DNA of 49,123 bases from Nanobdellota archaeon (GTDB taxonomy: Archaea; Nanobdellota; Nanobdellia; Woesearchaeales; UBA583): contig JAIUMM010000009.1 of NCBI GenBank assembly GCA_022565615.1, forward strand, positions 1 through 49,123, in the 5' to 3' direction. The notes beneath the pieces are model-generated. The model saw only the letters and a program-made list of their open reading frames with translations. It was not told where the DNA came from and made no database searches. Positions 1 through 7,229 of the stretch are shown here, one piece after another. The translations under genes were made by a program, and so were the position numbers. The first letter of the stretch is position 1. Each line of letters opens with the position of its first letter.

Positions 1-865
1 CTGATGTTAAGGCACCTTGAAGTTGTTGAGCTGCTAATAAACTATCAAAATCACTTGAAGTTAATTCATACCTATACACTACATATGTTTTATCTTGTAC
101 TCTAAATTCTCTTTGGTAAATATTTTTAAAATACTCATAATTTTCAAGAGCATTTAGAAAATATGGTAAAGTATCTTCTCCATACATTGAAAATCTAGAT
201 TGGATACGTAAATCAGTATTAATTAGTGCAGATTCTCCTCCTTTTATATCTACATAAAATAAATTAGCTAATTCTCTTGCATTTTTTCTTTCTTCATTTC
301 TTTGTTGAGGAATTTCGTTTTCCATAAATGTTGCAATATCTAAATATCTATATGATTGATAATCTTGTGAATCTGCATTTTCAAATTCAATTTCTGCACA
401 AATAAAACAAAATGAACCTTCTCTTTGTGTATAACCTAAAAAATTTAATTCTCCTGCACCATACCTATTATAACATCTCTGAGCAGCATCAGAAAATCTC
501 TGAGAGACATATTCTTCATTTCTTTGTTCTAATATTAAGAATTCAGTTCTACAATATCTGGGAAGTTGACCAAAAAATGTTTGTTCTGCTCTTACTAATT
601 GCTCTATTGAAGAACCAAGTCTTGCAATAGTAGTGGCTGAACTCTCTAAATAAGCTCTACATGCTGCATCTTGAGCTGCTGTTACCAATCTCTCACTATT
701 AGAACTCAAAATTCCAGAAGTAAACAATAAAATAACAACAGCAATTAACGCAACGGCTAATACTTGAAGTGGAAGAGTTTGAGACTTATTTTTTAATTTA
801 TATATATATTTCATATTTTTGCAATTTATACTCTTCTTTTTTTTAACACTTATATTATTATTCAT
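1..865 (-). CDS. Pilin-like membrane-anchored surface protein, C-terminus beyond window
   Basis: The frame is open from an ATG at 865 to the window edge, about 288 codons, so the C-terminus is missing. The N-terminus is basic (KKKK, KLKNK) and is followed by SQTLPLQ and one long hydrophobic helix, about residues 31-50. This resembles an archaeal class III (prepilin) signal with possible cleavage between S28 and Q29. The rest is a hydrophilic, mostly helical extracytoplasmic domain with several cysteines (a CFIC pair among them). An internal ATG at codon 18 is an alternative start. It lies 10 bases after the next minus-strand gene, which has the same kind of anchor, so the two are probably co-transcribed. 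I do not recognise the outer domain. Confidence 0.75.
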   Translation of the reverse strand, partial: MNNNISVKKKKSINCKNMKYIYKLKNKSQTLPLQVLAVALIAVVILLFTSGILSSNSERLVTAAQDAACRAYLESSATTIARLGSSIEQLVRAEQTFFGQLPRYCRTEFLILEQRNEEYVSQRFSDAAQRCYNRYGAGELNFLGYTQREGSFCFICAEIEFENADSQDYQSYRYLDIATFMENEIPQQRNEERKNARELANLFYVDIKGGESALINTDLRIQSRFSMYGEDTLPYFLNALENYEYFKNIYQREFRVQDKTYVVYRYELTSSDFDSLLAAQQLQGALTS

Positions 866-875
866 TTTTTAATAT

Positions 876-3359
876 TTATCTTAAATAATCATCTATATTA
901 GAATTAATTACAATATCATTAAAATCATCAAATGTAATTTCTTTTTCAATTCTTTCAAATTCAATATCTCCATTTTCTTTTAATAATGGAAAAATAAAAG
1001 TTCTAATTGTGCTTTCATTTTCTTGTTCTAAAATTTCTTCTTCAATGAAGCGAGTATTTAATGTTAACATTGCAGGAATATAGATTAAATTTCCTCTACT
1101 ATTTATTACTTCTTCAAATACTGGTCTATTTGTATTTATAGTTCTTAAATAAAATACATAATTTAATTCATCTGCTGTATGGGGAACTAATACCATATTT
1201 AATGAATTAATTTCTTCTCTTACTCTAGTAGATTCTAGCTCTTGAGAATTGTACATTGAATGAAGTAGTTGTTCAAATGGAATTTCTAATTCTAATGATA
1301 TATCTTCTCTTTGTAAATCAAAATTCAACATATTTCTATTTCTTGACTGATCATTTAAAATATATAATAATCTAGTATTAAAATTAATCATATTAAATTC
1401 AACTGAAATTGAATTAATTCTGGAAGTTCCTATATATGCAAAATCTGGATTAATGGATACAATTTCGGGTGCTAAAAAATCGGTATTTATAATATACATT
1501 TGATTATTAATCTCAACTTCTTCATTATTTAATCCTCCTTTATTATAATCATTTACTTCTCTAAAAAATGTAGTTAGAGAATGTTCAAGAGTTCCTGTTG
1601 TTCTTCTATTGGGAGACACTACTATTGGATTTAAATATACTTGAAAATTTGGATGTAAAATATCATCAAATAAATATTCATTAATTTGTAATTCAATAAT
1701 TTCTTGATATTCACAAGATGCAAAAGGATTTAACCATGTAAACCATCCACAATCTAATTGCATCAATGTTTGAGAAGAAAAAGGAAGAATCCTATCTCCA
1801 AGTCTAAATTCTAAATTTTGATTTAAATTTCGATGCAAAATAAATGATTCTTCATCTTTTACAACATAAAATCCTCTATATTGAGGGTCTTGAGTATGAA
1901 TATAAAACGCATATCTTGATTGAGTAATTCCTTGTGAATTTTGAGTTAAATATCTAATTATATAGTTACAAGGAGAATTTCCATTTAAATCAATTTGTGT
2001 ATTTGATATACTACAAACCCAGTTATGAGGTACATTATCTCTTGAAAAAAAATAATTTTCTTCCCTATTTTGATTAATATAGTTAATTATAGTTTCATCT
2101 GGAATTTTTTGAAAAAAGTCTAAAAAATTAAATCTATTATTTGTTACAAATCTATCCTCTTCTTCTAAATCATCAATTATAATTTCTAAACTTGCTTCGT
2201 CTTGTGAAAATAATGAAGAATAAAATTCTCCACAAAACCTAATATAAGAATTTTTAATTTCTTCTCTATTTGAATTTATATCAGCCTGAAATATAAAACT
2301 TGTTTGATTATTTTGCCTTAATTCTTGACAAAAATTTCTCTCACCCAAAAATTCACTTGCACATTGATAACCATCACTCCAATAAATGTTATTTCTAATT
2401 CTTTGATTCTCTAATTCTTCATTATGAAAATCTATTATTGCTGTACACATAATTCCTTTAGTATTAATATTTGAATTAGAACTATTAGGATTAGGATCAA
2501 AAATCGGAGGAGGAGAATTACAATTATTTAAAAAATTAAATTCACCTCTATTTATTCTTTGAACAGCTAAATAATTTCCTTGAAAAGATACGAAACCTAA
2601 AGAATATGTATTTATTTGAAATATATTAGTTCCTGATTCCCAAGTTAATAAATCACTAAAATAATTATCTCCTGGTCTCACTATTAAACTTCCTTCATCT
2701 CTTTGTAAATAAAATACGTGATATCCCGCTTTTGAATCAACAAAATTGAAAATTGAACCTGTTCTAAATAAAAAATTTCTCTCAAATACTGCACTTGGAA
2801 CTAAAAATATTAATTCAATTTGACCTAAATCTTCTACATTCTGACCTATATTAAAAAGTTTTAAATTTATTCTTTGAGAGAATAGTTTATCATCAAATGA
2901 ATCAAAATTTGAATCAATCTCATTTGATTTCAATTTTTGAAAATCTTCATAAGTAATTAATCCTGTTTTATCTGGAGTAATTACTATAACATAATTATCA
3001 TAATTTGAATTTAATATTTGAGAATTTGATAAATAATGTAATTTTAATTCTTCTCTACATTGAAGTTGAGTTGATTGTGTTCTTGCATTTACAAAATCAA
3101 CAAAATCAACAACTCCTTGACTTAGATCATTTGCAACATCTCTGTTGTAATCACTTGTTTGAAACATTTGATAAATTGGAATTAATACTAAAATAAATAT
3201 TAAAATTCCAACCATCATTTGAATTAATAATACAAAAGGAATTTCAGTTTGAGCTTTTTTTGTATAATTATTGTAATTAATAAAATAATTAAAGTGTCTT
3301 AAAAAATTAATATTAATTTTATTTAAATTCTTATTTAATAAATTAAAAAGTGAAAACAT
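876..3359 (-). CDS. Large membrane-anchored surface protein with pilin-like N-terminus
   Basis: This 827-residue protein starts with a basic, Asn-rich leader, then KKAQTEIPF and a hydrophobic helix at about residues 40-62. The KKA/QTE junction (A36/Q37) fits an archaeal prepilin-type signal. The remaining roughly 760 residues are hydrophilic, rich in Asn, Glu, Phe and Tyr, with about ten scattered cysteines that could form disulfides outside the cell. No catalytic motif was recognised. It lies just upstream of another pilin-like gene on the same strand, which suggests a two-gene surface operon. A pseudopilin, adhesin or cell-contact role is inference only. Confidence 0.75.
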   Translation of the reverse strand: MFSLFNLLNKNLNKININFLRHFNYFINYNNYTKKAQTEIPFVLLIQMMVGILIFILVLIPIYQMFQTSDYNRDVANDLSQGVVDFVDFVNARTQSTQLQCREELKLHYLSNSQILNSNYDNYVIVITPDKTGLITYEDFQKLKSNEIDSNFDSFDDKLFSQRINLKLFNIGQNVEDLGQIELIFLVPSAVFERNFLFRTGSIFNFVDSKAGYHVFYLQRDEGSLIVRPGDNYFSDLLTWESGTNIFQINTYSLGFVSFQGNYLAVQRINRGEFNFLNNCNSPPPIFDPNPNSSNSNINTKGIMCTAIIDFHNEELENQRIRNNIYWSDGYQCASEFLGERNFCQELRQNNQTSFIFQADINSNREEIKNSYIRFCGEFYSSLFSQDEASLEIIIDDLEEEDRFVTNNRFNFLDFFQKIPDETIINYINQNREENYFFSRDNVPHNWVCSISNTQIDLNGNSPCNYIIRYLTQNSQGITQSRYAFYIHTQDPQYRGFYVVKDEESFILHRNLNQNLEFRLGDRILPFSSQTLMQLDCGWFTWLNPFASCEYQEIIELQINEYLFDDILHPNFQVYLNPIVVSPNRRTTGTLEHSLTTFFREVNDYNKGGLNNEEVEINNQMYIINTDFLAPEIVSINPDFAYIGTSRINSISVEFNMINFNTRLLYILNDQSRNRNMLNFDLQREDISLELEIPFEQLLHSMYNSQELESTRVREEINSLNMVLVPHTADELNYVFYLRTINTNRPVFEEVINSRGNLIYIPAMLTLNTRFIEEEILEQENESTIRTFIFPLLKENGDIEFERIEKEITFDDFNDIVINSNIDDYLR

Positions 3360-3460
3360 ATAGTATATACTTATTTTATTAATTTAAATATGTTATCTGT
3401 CATTTACTTTTGAATACATTTTATTTGAATAAATAATTTGTATTTATATTTAACAACTCA

Positions 3461-3482
3461 GTCCTTAATTTCTACTGGAAAC
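3461..3482 (-). repeat. ORB-like inverted element, left copy
   Basis: Read on the minus strand this is GTTTCCAGTAGAAATTAAGG and two further bases. Nineteen bases (3464-3482) are a perfect inverted copy of 4925-4943, and partial similarity continues outward. The core TTCCAGT-G/A-GAAA followed by AAGG resembles the archaeal origin recognition box bound by Orc1/Cdc6, as I remember its consensus. The alternative is a terminal inverted repeat of a small mobile element. Confidence 0.55.
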
Positions 3483-3496
3483 TAATAAATTCAAAA

Positions 3497-4147
3497 TTAC
3501 TCTTCTAGTTTAAATAAATAATCTTTAATAATGTGAAAATGAAATGTATGTTTCTCTTTATTTTCATTATTAATAACTGTAATGTATTGTTTTTGAATTG
3601 ATTTAATAGTATATTTAATTCCTTTAATTTGAACTTTATCTTTTGTTCTTAAATCATAAATAGCTGCAAGAAGAGAGTGTCTAAATAAATCTTTACTTTT
3701 TAATTTATTTCTTCCCATAATTTTTTTAGAGTGTGTAAACATACAAAAAAAATGTTCATTAATTACTCTTTTTAGTTTGTGAATATCGTTAATATTTGCT
3801 AAATAAATATCAAATCCATCTTCATTATCTTCTATTTTATTTATTAAAAGTTTAACATTTCTTAAAATATATTTTAATTTAAAATAAGCTAAATCATAAT
3901 TAGATATTAAAATTTCATTATATTTAATATTCTTATTTGAAAATATTGTTTGAGCTACTTTATTTTCATATAATAAATACTTTTGTTCTTCTACATTTAA
4001 TTTTCTACTAATATCTTTCTTTGAATACATATAAAGTCTAAATTGAACTCTACATTCATAATAATCATCATGCATCTTTTTACTAATTGGAGACATTTTT
4101 TGCTCCATTTCTAATTCCACTTGAAATGAATCTTTTACTATAACCAT
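3497..4147 (-). CDS. Orphan basic protein between the two inverted ORB-like elements
   Basis: The 216-residue protein has no signal peptide or membrane segment. It is Lys/Ile/Asn-rich and appears mainly helical for about 165 residues. It ends in a short beta-rich stretch (KVQIKGIKYTIKSIQKQYITV) that looks like a small barrel. No Walker motif is present, so it is not Orc1/Cdc6, and I see no DDE, HUH or serine-recombinase signature. Its stop lies 14 bases inside the left inverted element and its start faces the long non-coding A+T-rich stretch. It could be an origin-associated DNA-binding protein or the only gene of a small mobile element. Function unknown. Confidence 0.65.
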   Translation of the reverse strand: MVIVKDSFQVELEMEQKMSPISKKMHDDYYECRVQFRLYMYSKKDISRKLNVEEQKYLLYENKVAQTIFSNKNIKYNEILISNYDLAYFKLKYILRNVKLLINKIEDNEDGFDIYLANINDIHKLKRVINEHFFCMFTHSKKIMGRNKLKSKDLFRHSLLAAIYDLRTKDKVQIKGIKYTIKSIQKQYITVINNENKEKHTFHFHIIKDYLFKLEE

Positions 4148-4433
4148 ATTTATATTTATACTATTATATTTAAATTATTATGTATTATTTATAAATAATA
4201 CTACTGTAAGTAACATCAAATTAAATTATATTAATAGTAATAATAAAAATAATTTATTATAAATATAGTGATTATATAGTAATAAATATGATGTTACTAT
4301 ATTATAGATATAATATTAATACATTATTTTTATAGTAATTTGTAGTTAGAATAATAATTAAAATAAAAATTATAATATTAATAAAAATATTAGAAATAAA
4401 ATTTAAGAGATATTTAGGATTATAATATTCAAA

Positions 4434-4595
4434 AAAAATATTCTTTTAATTAAATTATTGATATTAATTAATAAATCAATAAATCAATAAATCAAAATAT
4501 TAATACACATTAATTATTCTAATTTAATTTAATTTAATTTAATTTAATTTAATCTGGCTTAATTAATATATTAATTTAATTAAAAGAATATTTTT
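4434..4595. repeat. Perfect 24-bp inverted repeat around a tandem-repeat spacer
   Basis: Arms at 4434-4457 and 4572-4595 are perfect reverse complements (core ATTCTTTTAATTAAATTA) separated by 114 bases. The spacer holds three ATAAATCA-type octamers near 4470-4495 and an AATTT tandem at 4521-4553. An 18-bp sequence (TTATTGATATTAATTAAT) occurs at 4455-4472 and again at 4623-4640 just outside the right arm. At this base composition short matches are cheap, but 24 identical paired bases are unlikely by chance. Confidence 0.7.
4521..4553. repeat. AATTT pentanucleotide tandem
   Basis: Six full copies of AATTT plus three bases lie in the spacer of the 24-bp inverted repeat. Such easily melted DNA would suit a duplex-unwinding element. 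Confidence 0.8.
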
Positions 4596-4654
4596 ATAGA
4601 TTAAATATTTATAATGCTTAATTTATTGATATTAATTAATTATTTTAAAATATT

Positions 4655-4882
4655 TTTAGACAATATATAGACAATATATAGACAATATATAATTAAATTT
4701 ATATATTTTATAGATTAATTTTAGACAAAAATTAGATTAATTTTTAAATAATTATTTGAAATATAGTATTTCTAATGATTTAAACATCAATTTTTATATT
4801 TTCTTGTTCTTATTTTAGACAAGTTTTAGACAATTATTAGAGGAGTTTATTTTTATTTTAGACAAGTTTTAGACAATTATTA
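4655..4882 (+). repeat. Iteron-like array of TAGACAA units
   Basis: Eight TAGACAA units occur on the plus strand. Three are consecutive perfect 11-bp copies of AGACAATATAT (4658-4690). One lies near 4721. Four form two copies of a perfect 30-bp direct repeat (4810-4839 and 4853-4882), each holding two TTTTAGACAA units 11 bases apart. The 11-base spacing puts neighbouring units on the same DNA face, as with initiator-binding iterons. Confidence 0.7.
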
Positions 4883-4924
4883 TAATTAATTATTAAAAAT
4901 AAGCGATAAATTTTAATTTTATAT

Positions 4925-4948
4925 GTTTCCAGTAGAAATTAAGGTCTT
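4925..4948 (+). repeat. ORB-like inverted element, right copy
   Basis: GTTTCCAGTAGAAATTAAGG begins at 4925. The first 19 bases are the exact reverse complement of 3464-3482, and the G-containing ends of both copies point outward. The pair encloses 1.44 kb with one gene and the repeat-rich non-coding DNA. Confidence 0.55.
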
Positions 4949-5172
4949 AGTCTTTTGATTAATTTATATGTATATTATATTAATAATATCACATTAATAA
5001 AAAATTTAAATAAATTTTTTTAAATAGATTTTTCAATTAGACTTTAGAGTAAGTTCTTTATAATTAAAATAAGTGTATGTATGTGAATATAATACTTAAA
5101 ATAGATTTTATTTAAAGATTATTTAAAACTAGATTTTTAAATATAAAATAATTATCAATTTGTGAAAAATTT

Positions 5173-5199
5173 TTGTAAAAATTGTAAAAATTGTAAAAA
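5173..5199. repeat. TTGTAAAAA triple tandem
   Basis: Three perfect 9-bp copies of TTGTAAAAA lie outside the right ORB-like element, in the gap before the CYTH gene. Significance is uncertain. Confidence 0.6.
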
Positions 5200-5567
5200 T
5201 AATATTACTCATAAATTAATTTTGAATTTCTGAATAAAGCCTTAAAATACGTAAGTTTATAAATATAATAATCATATATAAAGTAATTAGTTATAAGACT
5301 CTTATATTAAGTGTCATATCAATTTGTTTATAGTTACTAAAATTTATTTGATAAATTAAAATAAATTTAGAATAAGACTTTGATGAGATTAAATAAAATT
5401 AAAATAATTGTATTGTATTTTTAGAAATTATTTAATTTTTATGATTTGTCTTACTTATTTATGATGAAATATATTGAATGTTTTTTAGTAAATTACTTTG
5501 AATATATTCGAAGATAGATAATTTGGTAAATGTTTAGTATAAGGTTCTAAACTTTTTTTAAAGAAAA

Positions 5568-6185
5568 ATGAAAGAAGTTGAATTGAAAGTTAGAAATATA
5601 GATAAGCAAGATATTATTAAAAAGATAACAGATATTGGTGCAATTAGAATTTTTAGTGGAAAAGTTATAGATTTTAGATTTGATACTCCTGATAGAGATT
5701 TATCAAGACAAGGTAAGGCTTTAAGAATTAGACAAAAAGGGTCTCATGTTTATTTAAATTTAAAGGGTAAAAAAAAATCAAGAGAGAGTATAATTGGACG
5801 TGATGAAATAGGAGTTAAAATTTCAAATTTTAAAACAATGCAGAGAATTTTACATGAACTTGGGTATATTAAAATATTTGAACTTGTTAAATATAGGACT
5901 CAATTTAGATATAAAGATATTACGTTTGATATTGATGAGTATGCAGGACTTGATCCTATTTTAGAAATAGAGAGTGATTCGTATGATAAAGTGAGAGAAT
6001 ATGTTGATTTGCTTCAAATACAAGAAGAAGATATTGGAAGAGTCTATATTCGTGAAATTTTAGAAGCTAAAAGGACAATTTCAACAAAAGAGTTTTTAGA
6101 TAGTAAATATAAAAAAGATACATATAGATATTCAAGTTCTAAAAATAAAAAAACTGATGTTGAGAGTGCATTTAGTGAAAATTAA
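5568..6185 (+). CDS. CYTH-domain protein (class IV adenylate cyclase / CyaB-like)
   Basis: The protein opens with the CYTH signature ExExK (E3, E5, K7 in MKEVELKV). It then shows the expected alternating charged strands: RFDTPDRDLSRQGKALRIRQ, LNLKGKK, and an acidic FDIDEYAGLDPILEIE segment typical of the tunnel-fold active site. Family members bind triphosphates and include archaeal CyaB-like proteins and thiamine triphosphatases; the substrate here cannot be read from sequence. The length of 205 residues is normal plus a polar C-terminal tail of about 35. It is the first plus-strand gene after the origin-like region and converges on the next gene with one base between stop codons. Confidence 0.85.
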   Translation: MKEVELKVRNIDKQDIIKKITDIGAIRIFSGKVIDFRFDTPDRDLSRQGKALRIRQKGSHVYLNLKGKKKSRESIIGRDEIGVKISNFKTMQRILHELGYIKIFELVKYRTQFRYKDITFDIDEYAGLDPILEIESDSYDKVREYVDLLQIQEEDIGRVYIREILEAKRTISTKEFLDSKYKKDTYRYSSSKNKKTDVESAFSEN

Positions 6186-6186
6186 T

Positions 6187-7041
6187 TTATAACCAACCTG
6201 TTGGTTGTTGTTGATAACTAATTTTTAATATAACATTTTGTAATTGTTTAGATTTAATTACTTGTTGTATAGAGTTAAATGCTTTATTGTATGAGTTTAC
6301 ATTTTCTGAAATATGACTTAAAATTATTGTCTGATTTTCTCTTATATATTTTGAACATAATTCTTGTGCTTGTGTGTTTGAGAGGTGTCCAAGAGGAGAT
6401 TTGAGTCTTTGAAGATAGGTATAGTGCATATTTGAGTTTTTAACTAGTTCTTCATCATAATTTGTTTCAAGAAATACTATATCACATAATTGAAGCATAT
6501 TTATATGTAGGGAATTATATTCTCCTAAATCTGTAAAAAATGCAATTTTTTTGTGTGTTTGGTTGTCTTGAATTATAAAGCTAAGAGGTTCTTCTCCATC
6601 GTGAGTTTTTTCAACTCCTATAATATTTAGAGCTGAATTAATACTTATTTTCTCATTTCCAGAAATAAATATTGTTTTATCGTAATTTAATTTTAATGAT
6701 GAATATGTACCTTTTGAAATAATTAGAGTTATGTGAGAATGTAATTTTAAAATTTGTTGTAATCCTTTAATATGATCACTATGCTCATGAGAAATTATTA
6801 AATGTGAAATATTTTCAAATGAGATTGGTTTTTTATTTGATTTATTATATAAATCTTTATTTATTTTTTCATTTGATCTTGAACTTAAGTTTTCATTTAA
6901 TTCCCCATTGAGCATTTGTGTTAATTGTTTATATGAAAAACCACAATCTAACATAATATAAGAGTTACTATTATCTGTAGAACATTTAATGAGATAACAA
7001 TTTCCACAAGAACCAGTTGAGAGAGCGTTTACTAATACCAC
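6187..7041 (-). CDS. Metallo-beta-lactamase-fold hydrolase (WalJ/YycJ-like)
   Basis: The N-terminal ALSTGSCGNCYLI and LDCGFS strands and the metal-binding HEHSDHIKG motif identify the metallo-beta-lactamase fold; FFTDLGE and a late SHISE histidine complete a likely di-metal site. It resembles the WalJ/YycJ (VicX) exonuclease-like group. An Asn/Ser-rich insertion lies just after residue 45. The start is taken as GTG because a TAA stop immediately precedes it in frame, so no upstream start exists. The last codons contain a short perfect palindrome (AACCAAC/GTTGGTT, 6191-6206) shared with the convergent gene end, which might aid termination. Confidence 0.85.
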   Translation of the reverse strand: MVLVNALSTGSCGNCYLIKCSTDNSNSYIMLDCGFSYKQLTQMLNGELNENLSSRSNEKINKDLYNKSNKKPISFENISHLIISHEHSDHIKGLQQILKLHSHITLIISKGTYSSLKLNYDKTIFISGNEKISINSALNIIGVEKTHDGEEPLSFIIQDNQTHKKIAFFTDLGEYNSLHINMLQLCDIVFLETNYDEELVKNSNMHYTYLQRLKSPLGHLSNTQAQELCSKYIRENQTIILSHISENVNSYNKAFNSIQQVIKSKQLQNVILKISYQQQPTGWL

Positions 7042-7229
7042 TTAATTATATTTTCTAGTTTTTCCTTTTAAAAATTTGTTCTTTTAAAATTGACTAAAAT
7101 TTTTAAAATTTCTACTTTTTGAACTAAAAGAATAAAGATTCTACGAAATTTTACTTTTTTGTTTATTTTATGATGAAATAAATACTAAGAATTTTAAAAG
7201 AATGAATTTTATACAATATTATATATAAA

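Larger units (their letters stand above)
4148..5567. other. Long non-coding A+T-rich stretch with repeats (candidate unwinding region)
   Basis: No credible gene was found in this 1.4-kb gap, the longest in the window. It is almost entirely A and T and contains a 24-bp inverted repeat, an 18-bp direct repeat, an AATTT tandem, an array of TAGACAA units, the right ORB-like element and a TTGTAAAAA triplet. Genes diverge from it, minus strand to the left and plus strand to the right. These properties are typical of an archaeal replication origin, but a decayed mobile element is also possible. No tRNA or other structured RNA was recognised. Confidence 0.6.

Noticed and set aside
3461-4948. CRISPR repeats as explanation for the 19-bp inverted pair
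   Set aside because: There are only two copies, in opposite orientations and 1.44 kb apart, with no regularly spaced spacers or cas genes in the window.
6191-6206. AACCAAC/GTTGGTT palindrome as an intrinsic terminator between the convergent genes
   Set aside because: The stem lies within coding sequence and is followed by GTTGTTG rather than a T-run, so a terminator role is not convincing; it is only mentioned under the hydrolase.
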